A DNA stretch of 64,000 bases. Origin: Vibrio sinensis. Lineage in GTDB: Bacteria > Pseudomonadota > Gammaproteobacteria > Enterobacterales > Vibrionaceae. The notes under the pieces are model-generated. The model made no database searches. It worked only from the letters and a program-made list of their open reading frames with translations, and was not told where the DNA came from. Positions 54,083-62,779 of the stretch are shown in pieces. Where the stretch lies: NCBI RefSeq assembly GCF_003605645.1, contig NZ_QVMU01000016.1, forward strand, positions 20,958 through 84,957, given 5' to 3'. Each line of letters starts with the position of its first letter. Position 1 is the stretch's first letter. A program made the translations under genes and the position numbers.

Positions 54083-54817
54083 ATGCTTACCAATAAAATC
54101 TGTATCGTAACTGGCGGCGCTCAAGGAATTGGCCGTTGTATCGTTGAAACTTTTGCGAAACATGGCGCAGCCATGGTTTACGCTTGCGACATGAATGCGC
54201 AAGCAGCCGAAGAGTTGCAAGAAACCTATTCCAATGTGCGTGTAAAACAACTCAACGTTTGTGACCGTGCTGCTATCCAAAGTTTGATTGAAGAAGTCCA
54301 TGCTGATCACGGCAAAATTGATGTGCTCGTTAACAACGCCGGTGTGACTCGCGATAACTTGCTAGATCGTATGAGTGAAGACGATTGGGACATTGTACTC
54401 AACGTTAACTTGAAAGGCGTATTCAATATGACCCAAGCAATTGCTCCGATCATGATCGACAATGGTGTCGGCTCTATCATCACCATGTCATCGGTTGTCG
54501 GCACTGATGGCAATATCGGTCAAAGTAATTATGGTGCGACCAAAGGTGGTGTTATTGCTATGACGAAAGGCTGGGCGAAAGAGTTTTCTCGTAAGGGTGC
54601 GCAAGTTCGCGCAAACTGTGTAGCTCCTGGCTTTATCGAAACCCCAATGACTATCGACTTGCCTGAAAAAGTCCTCACTCACATGAAATCAAAAACACCA
54701 TTGGGTCGCATGGGCAAACCTGAAGATATTGCTAACGGCGTACTTTTCCTTGCTAGTGACAATGCAAGTTTCATCACAGGTCAAACATTAAAAATTGACG
54801 GCGGATTGGTCATCTAG
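54083..54817 (+). CDS. Short-chain dehydrogenase, acetoacetyl-CoA reductase/FabG-like
   Basis: 244 residues, classical SDR. TGGAQGIGR nucleotide loop (about 11-19), NNAG (about 85-88), catalytic Ser139-type SSVVGTDGNIGQSNYGATKGG with Y-x-x-x-K, and PG motif VAPGFIETPM. Pairing with a thiolase makes an acetoacetyl-CoA reductase (PhaB-like) more likely than a fatty-acid FabG. It ends 10 bases before the thiolase ATG, so both are one operon. Confidence 0.85.
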   Translation: MLTNKICIVTGGAQGIGRCIVETFAKHGAAMVYACDMNAQAAEELQETYSNVRVKQLNVCDRAAIQSLIEEVHADHGKIDVLVNNAGVTRDNLLDRMSEDDWDIVLNVNLKGVFNMTQAIAPIMIDNGVGSIITMSSVVGTDGNIGQSNYGATKGGVIAMTKGWAKEFSRKGAQVRANCVAPGFIETPMTIDLPEKVLTHMKSKTPLGRMGKPEDIANGVLFLASDNASFITGQTLKIDGGLVI

Positions 54818-54827
54818 GAGCGCAGTA

Positions 54828-56033
54828 ATGAGTAAAGTCTATATCGTTGGGGCAAAGCGTACCGCTCTAGGTAGTTTTGGTGGTTCGCTCTCTTTAGTTC
54901 CTGCATTTGAGCTCGGTGGCCATGCTATTCGCGCTGCATTAACGCAAGCGAATGTTGAACCGCAATGGCTCGACGAAGTGATTGTCGGTAACGTATTAAC
55001 CGCAGGACAAGGGATGGGACCGGGTCGTCAAGCGGCAAAATATGCGGATATTCCAGATACTGTTCCGGCTTATACTTTGAATATGATTTGTGGCAGTGGC
55101 ATGAAAACTGTTATGGAAGCAGCCTGTAAAATTAAAGCAGGAGATGCTGAATTAGTGGTTGCTGCCGGCATGGAAAATATGTCGAGCGCTCCCTATTTAG
55201 TGAGTGCCCAAAACCGCTTTGGCAGCAAAATGGGTAATCAACAACTGGTTGATACCATGATTCATGATGGTTTGACTGACGCGTTCAACGAGTACCACAT
55301 GGGAATGACGGCTGAAAATATTGCTGAGCAATATGCCATCGACCGTGAAACTCAAGATGCATTTGCTTTACGTAGCCAGCAGCGCGCTATCAGTGCCATT
55401 GAACAAGGGCGCTTCAATGATGAAATCGCGCCTATTGATGTGGTGCAACGCAGAGCAACGGTCACGTTCAGCCAAGATGAATACCCTAGGGCAGAAACAA
55501 CCTTAGAAACCCTCGCTAAACTTCGACCTGCATTTAAGAAAGATGGCTCAGTTACCGCAGGAAATGCATCGGGTATCAATGATGGTGGTGTTGCGTTTAT
55601 ATTGGCTTCAGAACACGCAGTAAAACAGCACAACCTACAACCGATCGCGGAAATAGTGAGCTATGGACAAGGTGGTTTAGATCCAGCCTACATGGGACTA
55701 GGTCCTGTACCTGCCATTAAACAAGCCCTAGACCGAGCACAAATGTCACTCGCTGACATTGAGTTACTCGAACTCAATGAAGCATTTGCTGCGCAAGCCC
55801 TAGGGGTAATGCACGGTTTAAGTGAAGAACATCAATTACCAATGAGTTGGTTTGATGACAAAACTAACGTCAATGGTGGTGCAATTGCGTTAGGTCATCC
55901 GCTGGGTGCATCCGGTGGGAGAGTACTAACAACACTGATTTACGAAATGGAGAAGCGTCAAGTGAACTATGGCCTTGCTTCACTTTGCATCGGTGGCGGT
56001 ATGGGTACGGCTGTTATTGTAAAACGTTGCTAG
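54828..56033 (+). CDS. Acetyl-CoA acetyltransferase (thiolase)
   Basis: 401 residues, thiolase family. Active-site Cys in NMICGSGMKTVMEAA (about 88-92), His in NVNGGAIALGHPLGASG (about 352) and Cys in LASLCIGGGMGTAV (about 384). It condenses two acetyl-CoA or cleaves acetoacetyl-CoA. ATG 54828 follows TAGGAG, which overlaps the SDR stop. Together with the SDR it yields (R)- or (S)-3-hydroxybutyryl-CoA; no PHB synthase is in the window. Confidence 0.9.
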   Translation: MSKVYIVGAKRTALGSFGGSLSLVPAFELGGHAIRAALTQANVEPQWLDEVIVGNVLTAGQGMGPGRQAAKYADIPDTVPAYTLNMICGSGMKTVMEAACKIKAGDAELVVAAGMENMSSAPYLVSAQNRFGSKMGNQQLVDTMIHDGLTDAFNEYHMGMTAENIAEQYAIDRETQDAFALRSQQRAISAIEQGRFNDEIAPIDVVQRRATVTFSQDEYPRAETTLETLAKLRPAFKKDGSVTAGNASGINDGGVAFILASEHAVKQHNLQPIAEIVSYGQGGLDPAYMGLGPVPAIKQALDRAQMSLADIELLELNEAFAAQALGVMHGLSEEHQLPMSWFDDKTNVNGGAIALGHPLGASGGRVLTTLIYEMEKRQVNYGLASLCIGGGMGTAVIVKRC

Positions 56034-56087
56034 TTACACGCATGACGCTGCTAGCGTAAGCGATTCTTTTCTAATAGATAAATAAAC

Positions 56088-56123
56088 GGTGAACGGGTTA
56101 GAAATAATCCATTCACCTTTTTT
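56088..56123 (+). terminator. Rho-independent terminator of the SDR-thiolase operon
   Basis: GGTGAA / TTCACC (56088-56093, 56112-56117), 6 bp with a long loop, followed by TTTTTT. Confidence 0.7.
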
Positions 56124-56274
56124 GCTTTAGACCTAATCTAATGTCCTCACACTTGCGATCATCAGTTAAGCTCATAAATTAAAATAACAACCAGAAAAAA
56201 CAACGCATTCATAGCATCTTATTCCGAGCGAGGTAGAATAATTACAATAACCATTCCAATACCAAGGCGGACAA

Positions 56275-57162
56275 ATGAGGGTATTACAAGATTTTATTGT
56301 CTTCATTGAAACAGCAAAGCAAGGCAGTATTACCCAAGCTGGACACGTTTTAAATTTAACACCCGCCGCCGTCAGCGCTACGATCAAACGATTAGAATTA
56401 CAGTTCGAATGTGCATTATTTATTCGCTCAACTCGCAGTATTCGCCTAACGAACGAAGGCCAATTGATGCTGGAAAAATGCCAATTAGCGGTTGATGCTA
56501 TCCGTGAAGGCATCAGCTCTGTACAGCATGACCCAAACCAAATCGCAGGTCACATCAAATTGGCAATGCCATCGGACATTGGTCGAAATACCATCCTTCC
56601 ATTGTTAGACGAATTTATGGATTTACACCCTAATTTGACGATTTCGGTAGAGCTTAGTGACAGCCTGATTGACTTATACACTCGTCCGGTTGACGCCTCT
56701 TTTCGCTATGGTCTCCCACCAGATTCCACCATGGTGGCTTTGCCGATTCACAAAACCAATGATCGCGTCGTGTGCGCCTCTCCAAGTTATATAAAGCGAT
56801 ATGGCGCCCCAAAGACCCCTTATGATCTAACGAGTCACAATTGCATCAATTTCTTTAAACCCACAGCAAGTCATAGCAAGTGGCGTTTTTATCAAGGAAA
56901 AAATACAGTGGAGATTACCGCGATTGGCAATCGTTATGCGGATGATGGCGCTGTCGTTAAACAATGGGTGATAGCGGGTAAAGGAATCGGCTATAAATCT
57001 CGCCTTGATGTAAAGCGCGAATTAGAAAGCGGGTTACTGGTTGAACTATTACCTGAGTGGGACAGCGATAAGATCCCACTAAACCTTGTTGTTACTGATA
57101 AAAGGTTACTGACTCCGGCTATTCATGCGATTCGAGAATATCTCATCGAGAAGCTCAACTGA
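56275..57162 (+). CDS. LysR-family regulator
   Basis: 295 residues. HTH at about 2-58 (FIVFIETAKQGSITQAGHVLNLTPAAVSATIKRLELQF), then a CrgA-like effector domain with GRNTILPLLDEFMDLHPNLTISVELSDSLIDL and GKGIGYKSRLDVKRELESGLLVELL. It follows the thiolase operon in the same direction after a terminator. Its target is unclear; with no divergent partner it may act elsewhere. Confidence 0.85.
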   Translation: MRVLQDFIVFIETAKQGSITQAGHVLNLTPAAVSATIKRLELQFECALFIRSTRSIRLTNEGQLMLEKCQLAVDAIREGISSVQHDPNQIAGHIKLAMPSDIGRNTILPLLDEFMDLHPNLTISVELSDSLIDLYTRPVDASFRYGLPPDSTMVALPIHKTNDRVVCASPSYIKRYGAPKTPYDLTSHNCINFFKPTASHSKWRFYQGKNTVEITAIGNRYADDGAVVKQWVIAGKGIGYKSRLDVKRELESGLLVELLPEWDSDKIPLNLVVTDKRLLTPAIHAIREYLIEKLN

Positions 57163-57289
57163 CTCTCGAACCTCCGTCATTAGGGCTGAGATCAACTTCG
57201 AGCTTTACCTGTCATAAAGTGACGCAGGTAATGTGCATATTTTTCAAACAAAAAAATATGCACTCATCGACTCTCTACCCCCCCCAAAG

Positions 57290-57301
57290 GCAAACGTTTG
57301 C
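57290..57301 (+). promoter_or_regulatory. PurR/LacI-family operator 1
   Basis: Perfect 12-base palindrome GCAAACGTTTGC, the core of E. coli PurR boxes and of several LacI-family sites. Confidence 0.65.
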
Positions 57302-57310
57302 TTATTTATT

Positions 57311-57326
57311 GGTGATAAAAATCACA
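57311..57326 (+). promoter_or_regulatory. CRP site next to operator 1
   Basis: GGTGA-taaaaa-TCACA matches the CRP consensus TGTGA-N6-TCACA at 9 of 10. It lies nine bases from operator 1, a spacing that would let a LacI-family protein and CRP interact. Confidence 0.65.
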
Positions 57327-57409
57327 ATAATAAGCAGGACCTCCTAAATAATGATTTATCCTTCGCTTTCCGCCCGTTATCGATTTGAGTTGATCATCAA
57401 TTCACACTC

Positions 57410-57424
57410 AACGAAAACGTTTGC
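57410..57424 (-). promoter_or_regulatory. PurR/LacI-family operator 2
   Basis: Read on the minus strand GCAAACGTTTTCGT is an almost complete match to the PurR consensus ACGCAAACGTTTTCGT. Its centre is about 123 bases from operator 1, enough for a DNA loop. Confidence 0.65.
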
Positions 57425-57581
57425 TTAATAGAATAAACTAGAAAACATTATATTTCCTACATGATGGTTTTCACTAATAACTTGATTTACGTCACGTATT
57501 TTATGTTGTAAATCCTCAAAATAACGCCCATCTCGTTGCGAAGAACTTAGCGGCGTTAATTGTTAATTTTGAGGTGGAATC

Positions 57582-58592
57582 ATGAAACGTAAACTCATCA
57601 ACACGGTAGTAGCACTAGCACTGTTTCCTTTGGCAACTCATGCTTTTGCTGCTGAAATGAGCACGAAACAAGCAGTAGAGGCATTACACCTTAACGAACT
57701 AGCGTTAACGTATAGCCAAGACAAAATCGCACAAGCAACAGATAATAAAAGTAGTTCTGCTACTGACGCTCTGATGATCGATATGGGTGTGATTACGGTT
57801 CAAGACCTATCCAATGCAGCAAGCGTTTCTTCTAAGCTATCACTTTTTGTTGCTGACCAAATGGACCAATCTGAGCGCTACATTGGTAACGTATCAGATA
57901 AAAACATCGTTGAACGTGTGATTAAAACTTGGAACGATTCAACCGTTATTCAAGACAAAGCAACATTGGCGCAGCTAAATAGCTTCATCGACAATGGCTA
58001 CACAACGGGTTATAACGTTATCGATACCAACGATGACTCTAAATTCAACCCAGAGCTAATGCTCCGCTACGGCCACAATGACATTCAACACGCTGCACAA
58101 CTTCTGTATCTAATGAAAACGGAAGGCTTTGACCCTAAAGTTCAATTTACGCCAAAATCTTCTGCATTCCTATACCTTCCAGAATGGGGCGAACCAAATT
58201 ATTCAGTAGTGACGCTAGAAAGTGGCAAAATGGTTTCTGTAGTAAAAGAATACAACTTAGACTTCGAATTCCAAACACCTGAACGCAAAGCGGCATTTAT
58301 GGATCTTATCAATCAGTATGCTAAAAAAGACAGTGCTGATGAGAAAGGGCTAATCATCGAATCATGGTGGCAGCCGTTCTACCGCTCTTACACTGAGATG
58401 GCAGACTACAAAGTACTAACCGAAAACCGCGTCATCATTGGTGATTACCAAGCTGATTTGATGTCTTTGCCTGAAAATGCAGAGAAACAAGAAAAGCAAG
58501 TTCGCGCAGCAGCAAAAGATATGGATGTTATTCCAGTTAAAGTATGGGTTAACCCATCATTCTACCGCTACATGCACGGCGACTTTAAGTAA
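57582..58592 (+). CDS. Secreted protein of unknown function
   Basis: 336 residues. Signal peptide MKRKLINTVVALALFPLATHAFA. I do not recognise the mature domain. It begins with a helical region (about 30-150, many DKNIVERVIKTW/QDKATLAQL stretches) and ends in a mixed region with WWQPFYRSYTEMADYKVL and VKVWVNPSFYRYMHGDFK. No transmembrane helix, no Cys beyond the signal, no enzyme motif. The heavy regulation upstream (two LacI/PurR-like operators, CRP) implies a carbon- or nucleotide-related role. A perfect terminator follows. Confidence 0.7.
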   Translation: MKRKLINTVVALALFPLATHAFAAEMSTKQAVEALHLNELALTYSQDKIAQATDNKSSSATDALMIDMGVITVQDLSNAASVSSKLSLFVADQMDQSERYIGNVSDKNIVERVIKTWNDSTVIQDKATLAQLNSFIDNGYTTGYNVIDTNDDSKFNPELMLRYGHNDIQHAAQLLYLMKTEGFDPKVQFTPKSSAFLYLPEWGEPNYSVVTLESGKMVSVVKEYNLDFEFQTPERKAAFMDLINQYAKKDSADEKGLIIESWWQPFYRSYTEMADYKVLTENRVIIGDYQADLMSLPENAEKQEKQVRAAAKDMDVIPVKVWVNPSFYRYMHGDFK

Positions 58593-58705
58593 GCTTCTCC
58601 ACAGCGGTGAGGTATTTGATCTTCCCCCCAAATCCTCATCGCTGTACCTAATTTTGCTCTATGGGACTATTATCACCCGCCAGGTGATGATTTAGAGCGA
58701 ATACC

Positions 58706-58736
58706 AAAAGGGCTTGTCATTGCGACAAGCCCTTTT
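58706..58736. terminator. Bidirectional terminator
   Basis: Perfect 13-bp stem AAAAGGGCTTGTC / GACAAGCCCTTTT with loop ATTGC. It serves the 57582 gene on plus and the zinc-ribbon gene on minus. Confidence 0.9.
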
Positions 58737-58803
58737 CCCATCTCTACGCAATCATTATTCTACATAGAGTTAACTGAGTGGAATGTATCAACCTAAATAC
58801 AAA

Positions 58804-60261
58804 TTAGTAGCATTCATAACCATTTAGTAGCTCTCCCAGTGTCATCGGACGCTCAAAGAGCCCAAGAAGTTGCGCCGGTGTTTTACCGTTTCTATGTGGC
58901 CAACAGAAGTTATAATAACCCGTGTAGATATGGAGCCAATCATTGATAGATTGCTCGTTCAAAGTTGTTCCTAATGAACGAAAGAAATCACTTGCTGATG
59001 CTAAATAATGCTCCACACTTTCCAAGCTATTTTGTTCCAGTAAAGATTGCCATGTCTCACGAGGAAGATGCGGGCCTTTAATATGGCACGCCCCTTTAGT
59101 CTTACCTTGATTCGAAATAAAGCCCCATTTATCTTGCCACCAGCCAACTTGACGAATATTGAGGGCTTCTCTATCAAACCAAGTCATTTCGCGAGCACTT
59201 TCACGATAGTAAAAGAGATGATCTTCGCCACTGACTAACTCTTCCAATGACGCATTTAAGTAGGCATTTCTCAATAGTGTATCTTGTTGAACGAAATAGT
59301 ATCGGCGCGATTTGTGATTCATTCTCTTACGTAGCATTAACGCATGGGAAAAACAGGTCAAATAAGGCTGCATCACTTCACCTTTATGACTGTGTTGCAC
59401 TGTTCGTCCATCACTGGTTGGGTCAAGGTAGTTACTACGTGCCATAATACGCTCATACTGCGCGGTAATATCGGCCAGTAAATCAATATCCGTCTCTTTC
59501 ATATCAACATAATGATTTAAAGTTTGGATAGTGCTGGTTTCAAGTAAGCACTCCTCTGACATCTGTGTGATGATATTGGAATCAAACGCAACAATATAAC
59601 CACTTGGGTTATGTGCGGTCGCCACCAGCATTGTGCCTTGATTCTTACCAATAAATTGATATCCAGTCGCAAGGTGTACTTCTTCCGTTTGACGAAAAAA
59701 AGCGTCTTCTTTGACATGAGCAATATATTTTAAGCGCTCTACCATAGCACGTTGATGCTTGTAGAATGTTTTGGCGGTTATTCCAAGTTTTTGACATATG
59801 TTACGTACGCCAAATGAATAAACCATGCCGTAAAACATCGCATTTTGCGTTTCACTGTGTGTATTGACATAAGAGAGTTGATCAGTAAATACCGTACTGC
59901 AAGAACGACACTGATAGCGCTGCTTTTGAGAGTTGGTTTTACCAAACGATCGGTAATCCTCAGGATGTATATGTACTGCTCGTTGATGCGATTCACACTC
60001 TATTTTTGGACATGCTGTCAACGATAACGCGTGATAGCGTTTTTGATGCTCTATCGTCTCATACACTGCACGATTATTTATGATCTGCGGATAAGCGCCA
60101 CATTTAGGGCAAAAATAGATATTGAGTGCTTTATTATTTGGTACCAACTGATACAGACTGACATCGCTTCGACCAAAATTTTCGCACCCTGTCGATACGC
60201 AGTAGTTAACTTGAATCCCTTTAAAAGGGTTAGGAAATACTTGATTAATGTCCTGAACCAC
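58804..60261 (-). CDS. Zinc-ribbon and transposase-like protein, not a complete IS
   Basis: 485 residues. Two N-terminal zinc ribbons: C-x4-C (VSTGC region, 21-26) with CPKC (about 51-54), and C-x4-C (about 84-89) with CRSC (about 117-120). Then an HTH (VRNICQKLGITAKTFYKHQ, about 152-170), then a long region with RNase-H-like elements (YIVAFDSN, YYFVQQDTLLRNAYL) ending NFCWPHRNGKTPAQLLGL, a typical transposase tail. I could not assign all three DDE residues and no terminal inverted repeats flank the gene. Thus probably a domesticated transposase or DNA-binding factor. GC and style match the neighbours. Confidence 0.65.
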   Translation of the reverse strand: MVQDINQVFPNPFKGIQVNYCVSTGCENFGRSDVSLYQLVPNNKALNIYFCPKCGAYPQIINNRAVYETIEHQKRYHALSLTACPKIECESHQRAVHIHPEDYRSFGKTNSQKQRYQCRSCSTVFTDQLSYVNTHSETQNAMFYGMVYSFGVRNICQKLGITAKTFYKHQRAMVERLKYIAHVKEDAFFRQTEEVHLATGYQFIGKNQGTMLVATAHNPSGYIVAFDSNIITQMSEECLLETSTIQTLNHYVDMKETDIDLLADITAQYERIMARSNYLDPTSDGRTVQHSHKGEVMQPYLTCFSHALMLRKRMNHKSRRYYFVQQDTLLRNAYLNASLEELVSGEDHLFYYRESAREMTWFDREALNIRQVGWWQDKWGFISNQGKTKGACHIKGPHLPRETWQSLLEQNSLESVEHYLASASDFFRSLGTTLNEQSINDWLHIYTGYYNFCWPHRNGKTPAQLLGLFERPMTLGELLNGYECY

Positions 60262-60375
60262 TCGCCCTCCAGCTCATCTTTCGCACGGGGTCGTATTATG
60301 AACAGAGCCTCTTCACTCGGCAAGCATTGTGCTGTTTTTTTTATCCTCCAGCGCCCACGATTTCCAGCAAAAATA

Positions 60376-60390
60376 GATAACGTTTACATC
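60376..60390 (+). promoter_or_regulatory. GalR-type operator upstream of galR
   Basis: GATAACGTTTACATC resembles the GalR box GTGTAAACGTTATCAC read in reverse. It lies about 130 bases before galR, suggesting autoregulation. The spacer 60262-60520 holds no gene. Confidence 0.5.
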
Positions 60391-60520
60391 ACAAATAAAA
60401 CTTAAAATACAATAATTTAAAAGATAATAGACACACCTTACACTTGCTACATTTGCACTCATTACACAAAGCGTGTCTAATAGATAAATAATATGCTCAA
60501 TCCTCCAAAAGGTGTTTTCC

Positions 60521-61519
60521 ATGGCAACAATTAAGGATGTCGCAAAAGAAGCAGGTGTATCGGTAGCGACTGTTTCTCGAGTGATCAATAAATCTCCTAA
60601 AGCGAGCCAGATTTCGATCGATAATGTCACTAAAGCCATGGCAAAACTCAACTATCGTCCTAATGCTGCAGCACGAGCGTTAGTCAATCAAACGACCACT
60701 ACCATGGGCGTACTTGTTGGTGATGTTTCTGACCCATTTTTTGGCTCCCTTATTAAATCAGTAGACGGGATCGCCAGAGACAATGGCAAACACTTGTTAA
60801 TTGGAAATGGTTATCACAACGCTGAGGATGAACGTCGCGCACTAGAAATTTTGATCAATAGTCGCTGTGAAGCGATCATTGTTCATGCGAAAGGTTTGTC
60901 TGATGAGGAGCTGATTGGATACGCTCAAGAAGTTAAGGGAATGGTATTTATTAACCGCCACATTCCTCAATTAGCTGAACGTTGCATTTCTTTGGACAAC
61001 CGCAAAGGCGCCTATCTAGCAACGGAATATTTGATTCGTCACGGACATCGAAAAATTGCCTGTATTTCTTCAACTCACAATATCGAAGATACGGTACAAC
61101 GGAAAGATGGATACCTAGCAGCTTTAAGTGATCACGGCATCGAGTTATCCAAGAGCTATATCGAATATGGTGATCCAAACAGTGATGGCGGCGAAATCGC
61201 CATGACCAACTTACTCTCGAAATCTTTAGATATAACCGCTGTCGTCGCCTACAACGACTATATGGCTGCAGGCGCTCTGACGACGCTTGATCAAAACGGT
61301 TTCAAAGTGCCGGAAAGTATTTCTATGGTTGGTTTTGATGATGGTTTGATTGCCCGATTTGTTCATCCCAGCTTAACTACGGTTCGCTACCCCATTGAAA
61401 TCATGGCGGAACGAGCCGCTAACCTTGCTTTAGCCATTTCCCGCGATGAAGTGATTGAAGAAGAAACCGCAGTCTTTACTCCTACATTGGTGCGCAGAAA
61501 TTCGGTCCATCAGCGATAA
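60521..61519 (+). CDS. galR: LacI-family galactose repressor GalR
   Basis: 332 residues. HTH MATIKDVAKEAGVSVATVSRVINKSPKASQ is almost that of E. coli GalR/GalS. The effector domain (about 60-325) has LVGDVSDPFFGSLIKSVDG, YNDYMAAGALTTLDQNG and MVGFDDGLIARFVHPSLTTVRYP. It adjoins galM-galK, supporting galactose sensing. The start 60521 follows AAAAGGTG; a longer frame from 60512 adds three residues. Confidence 0.88.
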   Translation: MATIKDVAKEAGVSVATVSRVINKSPKASQISIDNVTKAMAKLNYRPNAAARALVNQTTTTMGVLVGDVSDPFFGSLIKSVDGIARDNGKHLLIGNGYHNAEDERRALEILINSRCEAIIVHAKGLSDEELIGYAQEVKGMVFINRHIPQLAERCISLDNRKGAYLATEYLIRHGHRKIACISSTHNIEDTVQRKDGYLAALSDHGIELSKSYIEYGDPNSDGGEIAMTNLLSKSLDITAVVAYNDYMAAGALTTLDQNGFKVPESISMVGFDDGLIARFVHPSLTTVRYPIEIMAERAANLALAISRDEVIEEETAVFTPTLVRRNSVHQR

Positions 61520-61571
61520 TAAATAGCAGCCATTTAATTAGAAAAATGCGTTATTCGTTAGAAAACAAAAA

Positions 61572-61600
61572 CGCGACCTCTTTATGGTCGCGCTTTTATT
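61572..61600. terminator. Bidirectional terminator between galR and galM
   Basis: CGCGACC / GGTCGCG (61572-61578, 61586-61592), 7-base loop, T-rich on both sides. Confidence 0.85.
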
Positions 61601-61632
61601 GAGGGAAAATCAGTGTAAAACCCTCCTTATAG

Positions 61633-62766
61633 TCAACATTCAAACTGATACGTTGTTTGATATTGATATTCCTGATCCGGCTCAAGAATGCAATTTGATT
61701 GGCCATTCAACTGCAGCCACTCCAAATTATTAGGAGAGTCTGGCAAGAACTGCGTTTCCAATGCTAGACCAGCATAATCGCCATATACTCCGCCACTTCG
61801 ATTCGGAGCTCCAGCTAACCAATTTCCGGTATACAGTTGCATCGCCGGTTTATCTGTCTTCACATATAAACGTACCTGTTCATCAGGTGACATCACCATT
61901 GCGATAGGCTCACAAACATCCCGTAATGCTGTAAATAAGTAACTGTGATCATACCCTTTAGCCGATATTTGCTGATTATCTTGCATAAAATGCGTTGAGA
62001 TTGTTTTTCCTACACGAAAATCAAACCCTGTTCCAGCTACTGATTCAATCACACCAATGGGAATTCCAACCCCATTGGTCGGTACAAATTGCTCTGCATT
62101 AATTGCTAGATAGTGTGAAAGACAATCTTCTCCTGACTCTGCCCCTGCTAAATTGAAGTATGCATGATTGGTTAAATTAACCGGTGTCGCTTTATCACTT
62201 TTGGCGAAATAAGAAATCTTCACTTGATTGCATGAAGTCAGTTCATAACTAACCGAAACACTCAAATTGCCAGGAAAACCTTGATCACCATCTGACGACA
62301 ATAAACCAAACGTCACCCTACTTTGGGATTGCGCTTCAATCGTCCAGCGACGCTTATCGAATCCCTCTTCACCACCGTGTAAACAGTTTCCAGATTGATT
62401 GGTTGAAACTTGGTAAGTCACATCATGAAGATCAAACCGTCCTTGTGCGATACGGTTAGCGTACCGACCAACCGTTGCGCCCATATAATTATGTTGGCGC
62501 TTAAAATCAGCCATGGTTACATTACCAAGTAACACCTCTCGCTTTTCGCCACTCGCTAAAGGTAAAACACAGCTTAACCAAGTCGCACCAATATCCATCA
62601 CCACCAATCGCATGCCACTTTGATTGGTTAATTCGACCAATTTTGCTGGCTTACCATCAAACGCAGGAGTTTGAGTCATTGAATCCATTAGTGTTGTCAC
62701 AAGGGATGATTCTGGCTCAATCATAGATACTGACGTAGGCGTCGATGTAAACAACGGCTGATTCAT
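61633..62766 (-). CDS. galM: Aldose 1-epimerase (galactose mutarotase)
   Basis: 377 residues from ATG 62766 (an ATG directly before is too close to the AAGGAG site). GalM features: GRYANRIAQGRF (about 100), NCLHGGEEGFDKR with the catalytic His, TNHAYFNLAG with the second His, and LALETQFLPDSPN with the catalytic Glu. It interconverts alpha and beta galactose for GalK. The N-terminus is about 25 residues longer than the usual GalM (extra TPTSVSMIEPESSLVTTL stretch), function unknown. Follows galK by 13 bases. Confidence 0.92.
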   Translation of the reverse strand: MNQPLFTSTPTSVSMIEPESSLVTTLMDSMTQTPAFDGKPAKLVELTNQSGMRLVVMDIGATWLSCVLPLASGEKREVLLGNVTMADFKRQHNYMGATVGRYANRIAQGRFDLHDVTYQVSTNQSGNCLHGGEEGFDKRRWTIEAQSQSRVTFGLLSSDGDQGFPGNLSVSVSYELTSCNQVKISYFAKSDKATPVNLTNHAYFNLAGAESGEDCLSHYLAINAEQFVPTNGVGIPIGVIESVAGTGFDFRVGKTISTHFMQDNQQISAKGYDHSYLFTALRDVCEPIAMVMSPDEQVRLYVKTDKPAMQLYTGNWLAGAPNRSGGVYGDYAGLALETQFLPDSPNNLEWLQLNGQSNCILEPDQEYQYQTTYQFEC

Positions 62767-62779
62767 CATTATCTCCTTA

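Larger units (their letters stand above)
57163..57581. other. Long regulatory region upstream of the secreted protein gene
   Basis: About 420 bases, all upstream of the 57582 gene. It holds a run of eight C (57278-57285), two LacI/PurR-type palindromes and one strong CRP site, listed below. A second, poorer CRP-like sequence lies at 57481-57495 (TTGA-tttacg-TCAC). No gene is visible. Confidence 0.6.

Noticed and set aside
57278..57285. Run of eight C as a phase-variation switch
   Set aside because: It is about 300 bases from the nearest start and not in a reading frame or promoter spacer that I can identify.
58739..60330. Complete insertion sequence around the zinc-ribbon gene
   Set aside because: No terminal inverted repeats or target-site duplication could be found on either side.
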